A stretch of DNA of 5,323 nt. Origin: Oxalobacteraceae bacterium (GTDB lineage Bacteria > Pseudomonadota > Gammaproteobacteria > Burkholderiales > Burkholderiaceae_D). The translations under genes and the position numbers were made by a program. Numbering within the stretch: position 1 is the first letter of the stretch; each line of letters begins with the position of its first letter. The stretch covers positions 1 through 5,323 of the forward strand of contig CANFGA010000258.1 in the NCBI GenBank assembly GCA_947446335.1, written 5' to 3'. Positions 1 through 5,278 of this stretch are shown one piece after another. The notes under the pieces are model-generated. The model was not told the DNA's origin. It was given only the letters and a program-made list of their open reading frames with translations, and made no database searches.

Positions 1-2338
1 CGGAGCCCGGCGCCATGCCATCGAGGCTGCAGGCCGGCGCGGGTACTGCCGGCGTCGCCTGCGGCAGTTCGATCCAGAACGTGGCGCCGCATCCGGATTG
101 GCTGTCGACGCCGACCTTGCCGCCCATCAAATTGACCAGGCTGCGCGTGATGGTGAGCCCGATGCCGGTGCCTTCGATGTCGCTGTGCTCGGCATTGAGG
201 CGGCTGAAAGGCTGGAACAGTTGCTCCATGTGCTCGGGCGCGATGCCTGCGCCATCGTCTGCCACGGTGATGCGCAGCCATCCGCTGGCTGCAGTTTGCA
301 CGCCAAGGCGTATTTCGCCGCCTTCGCGGTTGTACTTGATCGCGTTCGAGAGCAGATTCAGCAGCACCTGTTTCAGGCGCGTGCGGTCGGCGTGGATGGC
401 GCTGTGGCGCGGCACCAGCAGGCGCAGCGCGATCTGGCGCCGCGCCGCCAGCGGCAAGATCAACTGGCGGCAATCTTCGACCAGCGCAGCCAGTTCGACC
501 GGTTCCATCGACAAGTCGATGTGGCCCGATTCGATCTTGGCCAGATCGAGCACTTCATTGATCAATTCCAGCAAGTGGCGTCCGCCCTTCAGAATTTCAT
601 GAACGTTGTCTTGCTGGTCGGCATTGAGGCTGCTGTCGTATTCGAGCATCTGCGAAAAGCCGAGGATGGCATTCATCGGGGTGCGCAATTCATGGCTCAT
701 GCTGGACAGGAATGCGGATTTGGCGTGGTTGGCGCGCTCGGCCGATTCGCGCGCCTCGACCAGCGCCACTTCGGCCGCCTTGCGTTCGCCGATGTTGGTA
801 TGGAAGCCGATCATGCGCACCGCATTGCCGGTGTCGTCGCGCGCCACGACCGTGCCGCGACATAATATCCAATGGTAGCCGCCATCTTTGCGCCGCAACC
901 GCAATTCGACTTCGTAACCTGGTGTTTTCTGGTCCAGGTAATCCTTCAAGCCTTGCCTGGTGCGCTGCAGATCGTCCGGATGGATGCTTTTTTCCCATGC
1001 CGCGATGGTCGGCGCGATGCCATGTTTTTCAAAGCCGAGCATCGCTTCGTAGTGGCCGGAGAACAGCATCTCGCCCGTTGGCATGTTCCAGTCCCAGATG
1101 CCGTCACCGGCGCCTTCGACGGCAAAGCTGAAGCGTTCCTCGCTCAAACGCAGCGCTTCTTCGCTGCGCTTGAGCGAGGTGATGTCGGTGCGTATCGAAA
1201 TGTATTGAATCGGCTTGCCTTGATCGTCGAGGAAGGGGACGATGGTCGCATCGACCCAGTACAGTTCGCCGTTGTTGCGCTGGTTGCAGACCTCGCCGTG
1301 CCAGGTTTGGCCGGCGCCTATCGTGCGCCACAGGTCGCGATAGAAGGCGGGCGGGTGGGTGGCGGACTTGACCATCCGGTGGTTTTGCCCCAGCAATTGC
1401 TCGCGCCGGTAACCGCTGATCGCGCAAAAGCGATCATTGACGTGGATGATGTCCCCCTTGACGTCGGCGATGCTGATGATCGCATGCTCGTCGACGGCGA
1501 CGCGCAATTGTTCCAGTCTGGCATGGGCCCACGCCTCTTGCTGGCGGCGCCGCAGATCGGCGCGCTGTGTGGATCGATAGCGCAGCGCCTGCGCTTTGAT
1601 GGCGACGACCAGCAGTTCCGGCGCCACCGGTTGGATCAGGAAGTCCTCGGGGCCCGCTGCCTGCGCCAGCAGCATGTCTTGCATGACATCCAATGAAGTC
1701 AGAAAGATCACCGGCAGACGCGCAAATTCAGGCTGCTGGCGCACAATGGCGGCCAAACCCGGTTCACGACAGGCCTTCATGGCGGCGCACAGCAGCAGGT
1801 CGGGCTTGAATTGTTGCAATGATTCCAGCACTTGCAAGGGTGCGCGTACGATCAATACATCGATGCCGGCGCCGGTCAGGGTAGTGCCATGCTGGGCCAG
1901 GCTGCCATCGTCGTCGAACAGCATCGCGCGCAGTGCTGTACCGTGCAGCCGTTCATGCATGTCTTCGAGCAGCTTGGCGAGCCGGTCGGGATCTGGCGTT
2001 TGCGGAAAAAAATGGCTGACACCACGGCGTTGCCAGGCGATCTGTTCCTCGAAACTGGCATCGGCACCGGCCAGCACGATCCAGTGCGCCGCCAGTGCGG
2101 CGTGCCGGCCCAGGTCGTCGCGCTCGGTCGCCGTCAAAGCGTTCAGCCATGCCAGTTCGGTCAGCAGCAGGTCATGCCGAGTCAGTGTTGCCGGCAATTG
2201 TGCCAGCGTGATGCAGCCACTGGCCTCGACATTGATGGCGGCGAGCCGTGGCGCGAGCGGTGCAATGTATGAGGAGAAATTCCCCAGCTTGATGACGCGC
2301 AATGTCTGGCCTTGGGTATCGGTCGGGCGGATGTTCAT
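1..2338 (-). CDS. Soluble multi-domain sensor histidine kinase (pseudo-receiver x2, PAS x2, HisKA, HATPase), C-terminus beyond window
   Basis: My translation from the ATG at 2338 stays open to the left edge (779 codons visible). No membrane segment is seen, so the protein is probably cytoplasmic. Domains by residue: receiver-like folds at about 12-130 and 137-253; a PAS at about 278-388 (GYRREQLLGQNHRMV); a second PAS_3-type PAS/PAC at about 402-520 (IHPDDL, RRKDGGYHWI); short helical linkers; HisKA with SHELRTP and phospho-acceptor His549; and HATPase_c with the N box (N665), the DDGAGI box (D695, G696), the F box (LFQPFSRL) and the G2 box (EGTGIGLT). These boxes are those of an active autokinase. 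Both receiver-like domains lack the phospho-acceptor Asp (Glu61 and Ala185 in its place). A GAGAG Shine-Dalgarno lies 6 bases before the ATG. The last visible residues are a Pro/Ala-rich linker, so a further receiver or Hpt domain may follow. The stimulus and partner regulator are unknown. Confidence 0.93.
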   Translation of the reverse strand, partial: MNIRPTDTQGQTLRVIKLGNFSSYIAPLAPRLAAINVEASGCITLAQLPATLTRHDLLLTELAWLNALTATERDDLGRHAALAAHWIVLAGADASFEEQIAWQRRGVSHFFPQTPDPDRLAKLLEDMHERLHGTALRAMLFDDDGSLAQHGTTLTGAGIDVLIVRAPLQVLESLQQFKPDLLLCAAMKACREPGLAAIVRQQPEFARLPVIFLTSLDVMQDMLLAQAAGPEDFLIQPVAPELLVVAIKAQALRYRSTQRADLRRRQQEAWAHARLEQLRVAVDEHAIISIADVKGDIIHVNDRFCAISGYRREQLLGQNHRMVKSATHPPAFYRDLWRTIGAGQTWHGEVCNQRNNGELYWVDATIVPFLDDQGKPIQYISIRTDITSLKRSEEALRLSEERFSFAVEGAGDGIWDWNMPTGEMLFSGHYEAMLGFEKHGIAPTIAAWEKSIHPDDLQRTRQGLKDYLDQKTPGYEVELRLRRKDGGYHWILCRGTVVARDDTGNAVRMIGFHTNIGERKAAEVALVEARESAERANHAKSAFLSSMSHELRTPMNAILGFSQMLEYDSSLNADQQDNVHEILKGGRHLLELINEVLDLAKIESGHIDLSMEPVELAALVEDCRQLILPLAARRQIALRLLVPRHSAIHADRTRLKQVLLNLLSNAIKYNREGGEIRLGVQTAASGWLRITVADDGAGIAPEHMEQLFQPFSRLNAEHSDIEGTGIGLTITRSLVNLMGGKVGVDSQSGCGATFWIELPQATPAVPAPACSLDGMAPGS

Positions 2339-2358
2339 GTTTGTCTCTCAGGCGCGGA

Positions 2359-2387
2359 ATTAGTTACATCACGGCATTTTCTCACAA
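2359..2387 (-). promoter_or_regulatory. Possible sigma-70 promoter of the sensor kinase gene
   Basis: On the minus strand TTGTGA (2387-2382) is followed after 17 bases by ACTAAT (2364-2359). Each hexamer matches 4 of 6 consensus positions. Transcription would start near 2352, giving a leader of about 14 bases that contains the GAGAG ribosome site. The match is weak and rests on spacing and position alone. Confidence 0.3.
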
Positions 2388-2444
2388 TGAAATTATTGAA
2401 ATGAACATTTTCATTCATATCGTGCCGTTGCTTGCCGATAGCGG

Positions 2445-2458
2445 CAGCATCGATGCTG
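2445..2458. repeat. 14-bp perfect palindrome in the kinase/tRNA divergent region
   Basis: CAGCATCGATGCTG is identical to its own reverse complement with no spacer. It lies between the start of the minus-strand kinase gene and the plus-strand tRNA promoter, 28 bases upstream of the proposed tRNA -35 hexamer. Perfect dyads of this length in a control region are often operator sites, but no specific regulator can be named. A small GCCG-ATAG-CGGC hairpin abuts it on the left (2434-2445). Confidence 0.55.
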
Positions 2459-2486
2459 GATTCAAACTGATTGGACCGATGTACAC

Positions 2487-2515
2487 TGGACGAACTGATT
2501 TTTGCCGTATATAAT
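2487..2515 (+). promoter_or_regulatory. Sigma-70 promoter of tRNA-Asn
   Basis: A perfect TATAAT (2510-2515) is preceded at 17 bases by TGGACG (2487-2492), a 4-of-6 match to the -35 consensus. Transcription would start near 2521-2523, leaving only about five bases before the mature 5' end at 2527. The sequence between the -10 and the start (ATGGCC) includes a short GC stretch, as is often seen in stringently controlled stable RNA promoters. That last point is inference. Confidence 0.75.
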
Positions 2516-2526
2516 ATGGCCTCTTT

Positions 2527-2602
2527 TCCCTGATAGCTCAGTTGGTAGAGCGACGGACTGTTAATCCGCAGGTCCCTGGTTCGAGTCCAGGTCGGGGAGC
2601 CA
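2527..2602 (+). tRNA. tRNA-Asn (anticodon GTT)
   Basis: The full cloverleaf folds over 76 bases with an encoded CCA end. The acceptor stem TCCCTGA pairs with TCGGGGA (one U-G pair), the D stem is GCTC/GAGC, and the T stem is CCTGG/CCAGG with loop TTCGAGT. The anticodon stem is ACGGA/TCCGC, in which the first pair (A27-C43) is a mismatch. The anticodon GTT occupies 2560-2562, in loop CTGTTAA, and reads AAC/AAU as asparagine. The discriminator base is G. This is a single tRNA gene with its own promoter and terminator. Confidence 0.98.
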
Positions 2603-2615
2603 GAACACAGTATTG

Positions 2616-2643
2616 AAAAAAGCCTTCTTCGGAAGGCTTTTTT
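2616..2643. terminator. Bidirectional rho-independent terminator between tRNA-Asn and the PEP-CTERM gene
   Basis: A 12-bp perfect stem (2616-2627 with 2632-2643) closes on the stable TTCG tetraloop (2628-2631). The outer six pairs are an A tract on the left and a T tract on the right, so either transcript would end in a U run. It begins 13 bases after the tRNA CCA and lies 38 bases past the stop codon of the convergent minus-strand gene. It can therefore end both transcripts. Confidence 0.93.
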
Positions 2644-2681
2644 CGTTGCTGAGGCAGGGTAGTGCTGCTCGGCGAGGGTAG

Positions 2682-3419
2682 TCAACTTGGGCGAAGCGCA
2701 GTGCGCCTGCGTACAAAGCCGGCAGCTCCCAGGCCGATGCCAAACAAGGCCAGAACATCGGGTTCTGGAATTTGCAGCGCAAATGCATATTGCTCATTCT
2801 GAGCGACCCACGCGCCACAATGCGGGCCGCCATCCGGGCATGGTGTCGATCCTAGCGATTGAACGCCGGAATAAAGCTGGCTGCCCACTTCGGGCACGCC
2901 ATCGGCAAGCGCCCACTGCCAGCCGCTGTCGAGATTGGCGGCGCTGAACCAGTAATGCTGTCCAGCAGCAACTACCCAGTTGGGATCGTTGATCTTTACA
3001 TGGTACCAAAATATGCCGTTGTTATCGCTGTCATCGCCTGCCGCCGTGGCGAACAGCTTGAAGCCGCCGGGAACGACGGGCAGCGCCAGTGGAGACGGTC
3101 CGAAGTCGCCTTGATGCAAGGTCAGTTCCCATTGAGTGCTGCTGGCCCGGGTGCCCCACCAGTCGATGCAGTGGATTTGTCCGCTCGCAACGGGAATGAA
3201 ATCGTCGGCCAGCACCGGGCCACCCACGACATGCTGCGAGATCGAGTTGCTGAATCCGGCGCCAGGAGCAGGGCTGACCAGAGGCCGGTCCAGGTACAGA
3301 GGCGAACAACCCTAGGGTCCAAGTTCGCTGCCGACGATGGCCAGTGCCGGCTGGGAAACTATCGCGCCCAACACCAATACAAAGCCTGCAAGGCGACGAT
3401 GAAATGATCTGAAGCTCAT
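2682..3419 (-). pseudogene. PEP-CTERM sorting-domain exported protein, interrupted by an in-frame amber codon
   Basis: Read from the ATG at 3419, the frame has 245 codon positions and one internal stop, TAG at 3314-3312 (codon 36). Residues 1-27 form a clear signal peptide: basic start (RSFHRR), hydrophobic core (LAGFVLVLGAIV) and a cleavage site after PALA. Beyond the amber the same frame continues with family-like sequence (VLADDF at about 69-74, IDWWG at 85-89, a D/N-rich loop at about 130-135, Cys194 and Cys201). It ends in a canonical PEP-CTERM tail: PEP at 218-220, a transmembrane stretch, then RRR near the C-terminus. In this family the tail is recognised by exosortase and the protein reaches the outer envelope or exopolysaccharide matrix; its own function is not recognised. 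The only in-frame restart, GTG at 3227, lacks a ribosome site and a signal peptide. The interruption may be a real nonsense mutation, a sequencing error or leaky readthrough. A weak AAAGA ribosome site precedes 3419. Confidence 0.85.
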
Positions 3420-3503
3420 ATATTTTCTTTCAGAATGATTGAAATGTTGCGCCTGGTCGCTGCGCCCGATGCGTCGGCAAACTTGCTGGCGCATCACGAC
3501 AGG

Positions 3504-3519
3504 AGCAAATATCAAGCCA
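3504..3519 (-). promoter_or_regulatory. Sigma-54 (-24/-12) promoter of the PEP-CTERM gene
   Basis: The minus strand reads TGGCTTGATATTTGCT. Against the sigma-54 consensus TGGCACGrNNNTTGCW it differs at only two positions, and the invariant GG (3518-3517) and GC (3506-3505) have the correct spacing. Transcription would start near 3493, giving a leader of about 75 bases before the ATG at 3419. A -24/-12 promoter needs an NtrC-type activator bound upstream; exosortase systems commonly carry one (PrsR), which makes the placement plausible. Confidence 0.65.
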
Positions 3520-3613
3520 TGAAATTTATTTTTAATCAAATCAAAAGCTTGAAAAATAATTGACTCAAAATGAAGAATTTGGAAGAGCATCTGTAAAAAA
3601 ACGCGACAGCAAA

Positions 3614-3637
3614 AAATTATTCATAACGTAATAATTT
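3614..3637. repeat. Interrupted palindrome with 8-bp arms, possible upstream activator site
   Basis: The arms AAATTATT (3614-3621) and AATAATTT (3630-3637) are exact reverse complements around an 8-base spacer (CATAACGT). The centre lies about 132 bp upstream of the transcription start predicted from the sigma-54 element, the usual range for an enhancer-binding activator. The arms are AT-only in an AT-rich gap, so chance is a real alternative. Confidence 0.4.
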
Positions 3638-3645
3638 CCCCTCGA

Positions 3646-3660
3646 TCCATTAAAAATGGA
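3646..3660. repeat. Short hairpin-forming inverted repeat
   Basis: TCCATT (3646-3651) and AATGGA (3655-3660) pair across a three-base AAA gap. No T run follows in either direction, so it does not look like a terminator. It lies in the gap between the divergent PEP-CTERM and DUF2939-like genes and could be a protein-binding dyad. Confidence 0.35.
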
Positions 3661-3704
3661 GAGTCGGCTTGTTTGCTTGATCGGTTGCATGTCGCCGGTG
3701 TACT

Positions 3705-3720
3705 AGGCAAGGCTCATGCA
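3705..3720 (+). promoter_or_regulatory. Weak sigma-54-like element facing the DUF2939-like gene
   Basis: The plus strand reads AGGCAAGGCTCATGCA. The GG (3706-3707) and GC (3718-3719) have the spacing of a -24/-12 promoter, and three of the consensus positions differ. A start near 3731 would leave about 30 bases before the ATG at 3762. It is weaker than the minus-strand element and could be chance. Confidence 0.3.
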
Positions 3721-3724
3721 AACG

Positions 3725-3742
3725 AATCACACATCGGTGATT
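3725..3742. promoter_or_regulatory. 18-bp dyad (6-6-6) just upstream of the DUF2939-like gene, operator-like
   Basis: AATCAC (3725-3730) and GTGATT (3737-3742) are exact reverse complements separated by six bases. The dyad overlaps the -35 position of a possible CATAAT (-10) promoter at 3748-3753, so a bound repressor could block it. The half-sites point the opposite way from a CRP site, and I cannot assign a regulator. Confidence 0.4.
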
Positions 3743-3747
3743 TTCTG

Positions 3748-3753
3748 CATAAT
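3748..3753 (+). promoter_or_regulatory. Possible -10 hexamer giving a very short or absent leader
   Basis: CATAAT matches 5 of 6 consensus positions. Transcription would begin around 3760-3762, at or next to the ATG of the DUF2939-like gene, which has no visible Shine-Dalgarno. No convincing -35 is present at 17 bases (AATCAC). A leaderless transcript is one reading; the upstream sigma-54-like element is the alternative. Confidence 0.3.
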
Positions 3754-3761
3754 AATGGTGC

Positions 3762-4310
3762 ATGACATCAAAAAAATTCAAGGCTGCGGCCTGTGCCACG
3801 GTTACCGTTTTTGCCGCCATCGCAAGCTACTGGTACTGGTCGCCATGGTTGTCGGTGCGGCAGTTGCAGGCCGCTGCCGTTGAGCGCGATGCGAAGACGT
3901 TCAATCAGCACATCGATTATCCGAAGGTACGTGCCAGCATCAAGGGCCAGTTTGCACCGATGTTTACCGATACACTGGGCCCGCCGGCCCGCTATGGCAG
4001 CGGCGCTGCCTTCGGGCGCAAGATGGGCATGGGGATGGTGAATCGCTACGTCGATGGCGAACTGCGGCCGCAGCAGTTGATGCGATCGATCGAAGTCGGC
4101 CAGCTTTCCGCGCGCAATCCAAGCGTCACGTCGCACGTCGATGGCAAGTCGCCGTGGCAATATGAGCGCCAGGGCTTCAATCAGGTGCTGGCTCATGTCA
4201 CCAGTTCGGACGACGCTGCTCTGCAGCCGCCGTTGGGAATGGTCTTGCAACGCAGCGGGTTTGCGACCTGGAAATTGACGCAAGTGCTGCTGCCGGTGTC
4301 TGCTCAGTAA
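3762..4310 (+). CDS. DUF2939-like membrane-anchored protein
   Basis: This 182-residue protein begins with a short basic segment (KKFK) and one hydrophobic helix at about 8-26, ending in aromatic residues (YWYW). The anchor or uncleaved signal places the rest in the periplasm. The segment right after it (SPWLSVRQLQAAAVERDAKT, then FNQHIDYPKVRASIKGQF) has the pattern I associate with DUF2939: a helix with alternating hydrophobic residues, a 'RDA' turn, a 'D(Y/F)P' motif and 'R-S-K'. That assignment is from memory of the family and its biochemical role is not known. ATG 3762 is the only plausible start because an in-frame TAA lies just upstream at 3753. No Shine-Dalgarno is visible. The gene is divergent from the PEP-CTERM gene and shares its control region. 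No clear terminator follows the TAA at 4308-4310. Confidence 0.85.
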   Translation: MTSKKFKAAACATVTVFAAIASYWYWSPWLSVRQLQAAAVERDAKTFNQHIDYPKVRASIKGQFAPMFTDTLGPPARYGSGAAFGRKMGMGMVNRYVDGELRPQQLMRSIEVGQLSARNPSVTSHVDGKSPWQYERQGFNQVLAHVTSSDDAALQPPLGMVLQRSGFATWKLTQVLLPVSAQ

Positions 4311-4319
4311 CAGGCTCAC

Positions 4320-4498
4320 TCAATTCAAGTTGGCATATTGCTTGCGCAGTTCGCGCTTGATGGGGGCATCGGCCTGGCCTGAAAAATAATCGGCGCTTGG
4401 TTGTTCCGAGCTTGATCCGGGCCGCTGCGAACGACTGCGCGGTTCGATAGCATGGGTCTGCTCCAGTTCATGGGCGCAACCTTGTGGATGGATCGACG
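4320..4498 (-). other. Minus-strand reading frame without a start codon, possible gene remnant
   Basis: Reading the minus strand towards a TGA at 4322-4320 gives an open frame whose last 50 or so residues look protein-like, including HELEQTHAIEPRSRS and the charged end KRELRKQYANLN. The frame stays open back to 4616, but it contains no ATG, GTG or TTG that could start it, and it runs into the oppositely oriented peptidase gene. A second frame (ATG 4471 to TGA 4325, 48 residues, with AAGG upstream) is also open and has slightly higher GC at third positions, so the coding frame is uncertain. This may be the 3' end of a decayed or rearranged gene, or chance. I recognise no family. Confidence 0.25.
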
Positions 4499-5251
4499 AT
4501 GCTCTTGCCTTCAGCCATGCTGCTGTTGTTGTATTTTTTCTCGGCGTGCGTATTCTGGCCAGTTCTGAGCGCCGGCGGCCGGCGGCGCCTGCAACATGCT
4601 TTGGCCAACCTCGGCTTCACGCAGTTGCGCCGCCTGTTGCCGACGCTGGGCTTGCTGCTGTGCGCTGTCGGGCTGGCCGCATGGTTGTCGGGCAACTCGG
4701 GTACGCCGGGGCGCGCTGATCGCGCAGCATTGGCAATTGGTGACCCGGTCTGGCCCGCGCCGGATCTCTCGGGCGCAGCGCCTGAGAGCCTGGCGCTGCC
4801 GCGTGCGCCGCGCTTGCCATTCTTTTTTGCGCCGCGGCAACCGCGCCTTGGTATCGTCAACCGCGACTGGCGCTTGCTGGACGACGATTTTGCGCGTCGC
4901 CTGACGCTGGTGTTTGCGATCATGAAACAAGTTCACGGCTACGACATGGCGCTGGTGGAAGGCTATCGCAGCGCCGAGCGTCAGGATGCGCTGGCCGAAG
5001 CGGGGGTGACCCGCGCCGCCGGCTTTCAAAGCTATCATCAGCATGGCTTGGCGGCCGATTGTGCCTTCTTGCGCGGCGGAAAATTGATGATCTCGGAACA
5101 GGATCCGTGGACCATGCGCGGCTATCGTCTGTATGGCGCGGTGGCCGAATCGGTCGGCTTGCGCTGGGGCGGGCGCTGGACGATGCACGATTTTGGCCAT
5201 GCCGAACTGGCGCGGGTACCGTTCAAGACGATCCGGCGCGCTCAACAGTGA
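4499..5251 (+). CDS. Membrane-anchored M15-family peptidoglycan peptidase (VanY/endopeptidase-like)
   Basis: Numbered from the ATG at 4499 the protein has 250 residues. Two hydrophobic helices (about 3-23 and 46-64) flank a basic loop with R28-R30 and R44-R45. By the positive-inside rule that loop is cytoplasmic, so both ends, including the enzyme domain, face the periplasm. After a Pro/Ala-rich linker (about 65-113) the peptidase domain shows the M15 landmarks: EGYRSAERQ at 154-162, the zinc motif S-x-H-x-x-G-x-A-x-D with His180 and Asp187, and the distal DFGH motif with Asp231 as likely catalytic residue and His234 as the third ligand. Family members cleave D-Ala- or D-amino-acid-containing peptide bonds in peptidoglycan. 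ATG 4499 is preferred over GTG 4484 because a GGA lies six bases before it. The T6SS-linked TagX peptidase is also a membrane-anchored M15 enzyme, but nothing here proves that role. Confidence 0.88.
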   Translation: MLLPSAMLLLLYFFSACVFWPVLSAGGRRRLQHALANLGFTQLRRLLPTLGLLLCAVGLAAWLSGNSGTPGRADRAALAIGDPVWPAPDLSGAAPESLALPRAPRLPFFFAPRQPRLGIVNRDWRLLDDDFARRLTLVFAIMKQVHGYDMALVEGYRSAERQDALAEAGVTRAAGFQSYHQHGLAADCAFLRGGKLMISEQDPWTMRGYRLYGAVAESVGLRWGGRWTMHDFGHAELARVPFKTIRRAQQ

Positions 5252-5266
5252 ATGCATGGAGCGCGC

Positions 5267-5272
5267 AGGAGG
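5267..5272 (+). promoter_or_regulatory. Strong Shine-Dalgarno site
   Basis: AGGAGG sits six bases before the ATG at 5279 and fixes the start of the last gene. It is the only full-consensus ribosome site in the window and suggests that this gene is translated more strongly than the peptidase before it. Confidence 0.85.
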
Positions 5273-5278
5273 ACTAGA

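Noticed and set aside
98..1696. Long plus-strand frames at 98-865 and 872-1696
   Set aside because: They lie opposite the sensor kinase, whose minus-strand translation carries all expected kinase and PAS motifs. The plus-strand products show no recognisable domains and reflect GC-rich antisense openness.
2471..2476. TTGGAC as -35 of the tRNA promoter
   Set aside because: It is 33 bases from the TATAAT, too far; TGGACG at 2487 has the standard 17-base spacing.
2527..2681. tRNA-Asn as an integration site for a mobile element
   Set aside because: No integrase is present and I saw no second copy of the tRNA 3' end elsewhere in the window.
2335..2833. Minus-strand frames across the tRNA (about 2335-2685 and 2561-2833) with peptides such as SPTWTRTRDLRINSP and LDSNQGPAD
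   Set aside because: These are antisense translations of the tRNA-Asn gene, a common source of false protein annotations. They overlap the tRNA and its terminator.
2859..3407. Plus-strand frame opposite the PEP-CTERM gene
   Set aside because: The minus strand has a signal peptide and a complete PEP-CTERM tail; the plus-strand product has neither domain nor ribosome site.
3312..3590. Longer N-terminus starting at 3590 for the first part of the PEP-CTERM gene
   Set aside because: The signal peptide begins at the ATG at 3419. The upstream extension would run through the AT-rich control region, including the sigma-54 element.
3768..4319. Minus-strand frame opposite the DUF2939-like gene
   Set aside because: The plus-strand product has a clear membrane anchor and family-like sequence; the minus-strand product is Arg/His/Gln-rich, typical of an antisense shadow.
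4484..4498. GTG at 4484 as start of the peptidase
   Set aside because: It has no ribosome site and adds only five residues; ATG 4499 has a GGA at suitable distance and puts the first helix at the N-terminus. Not fully excluded.
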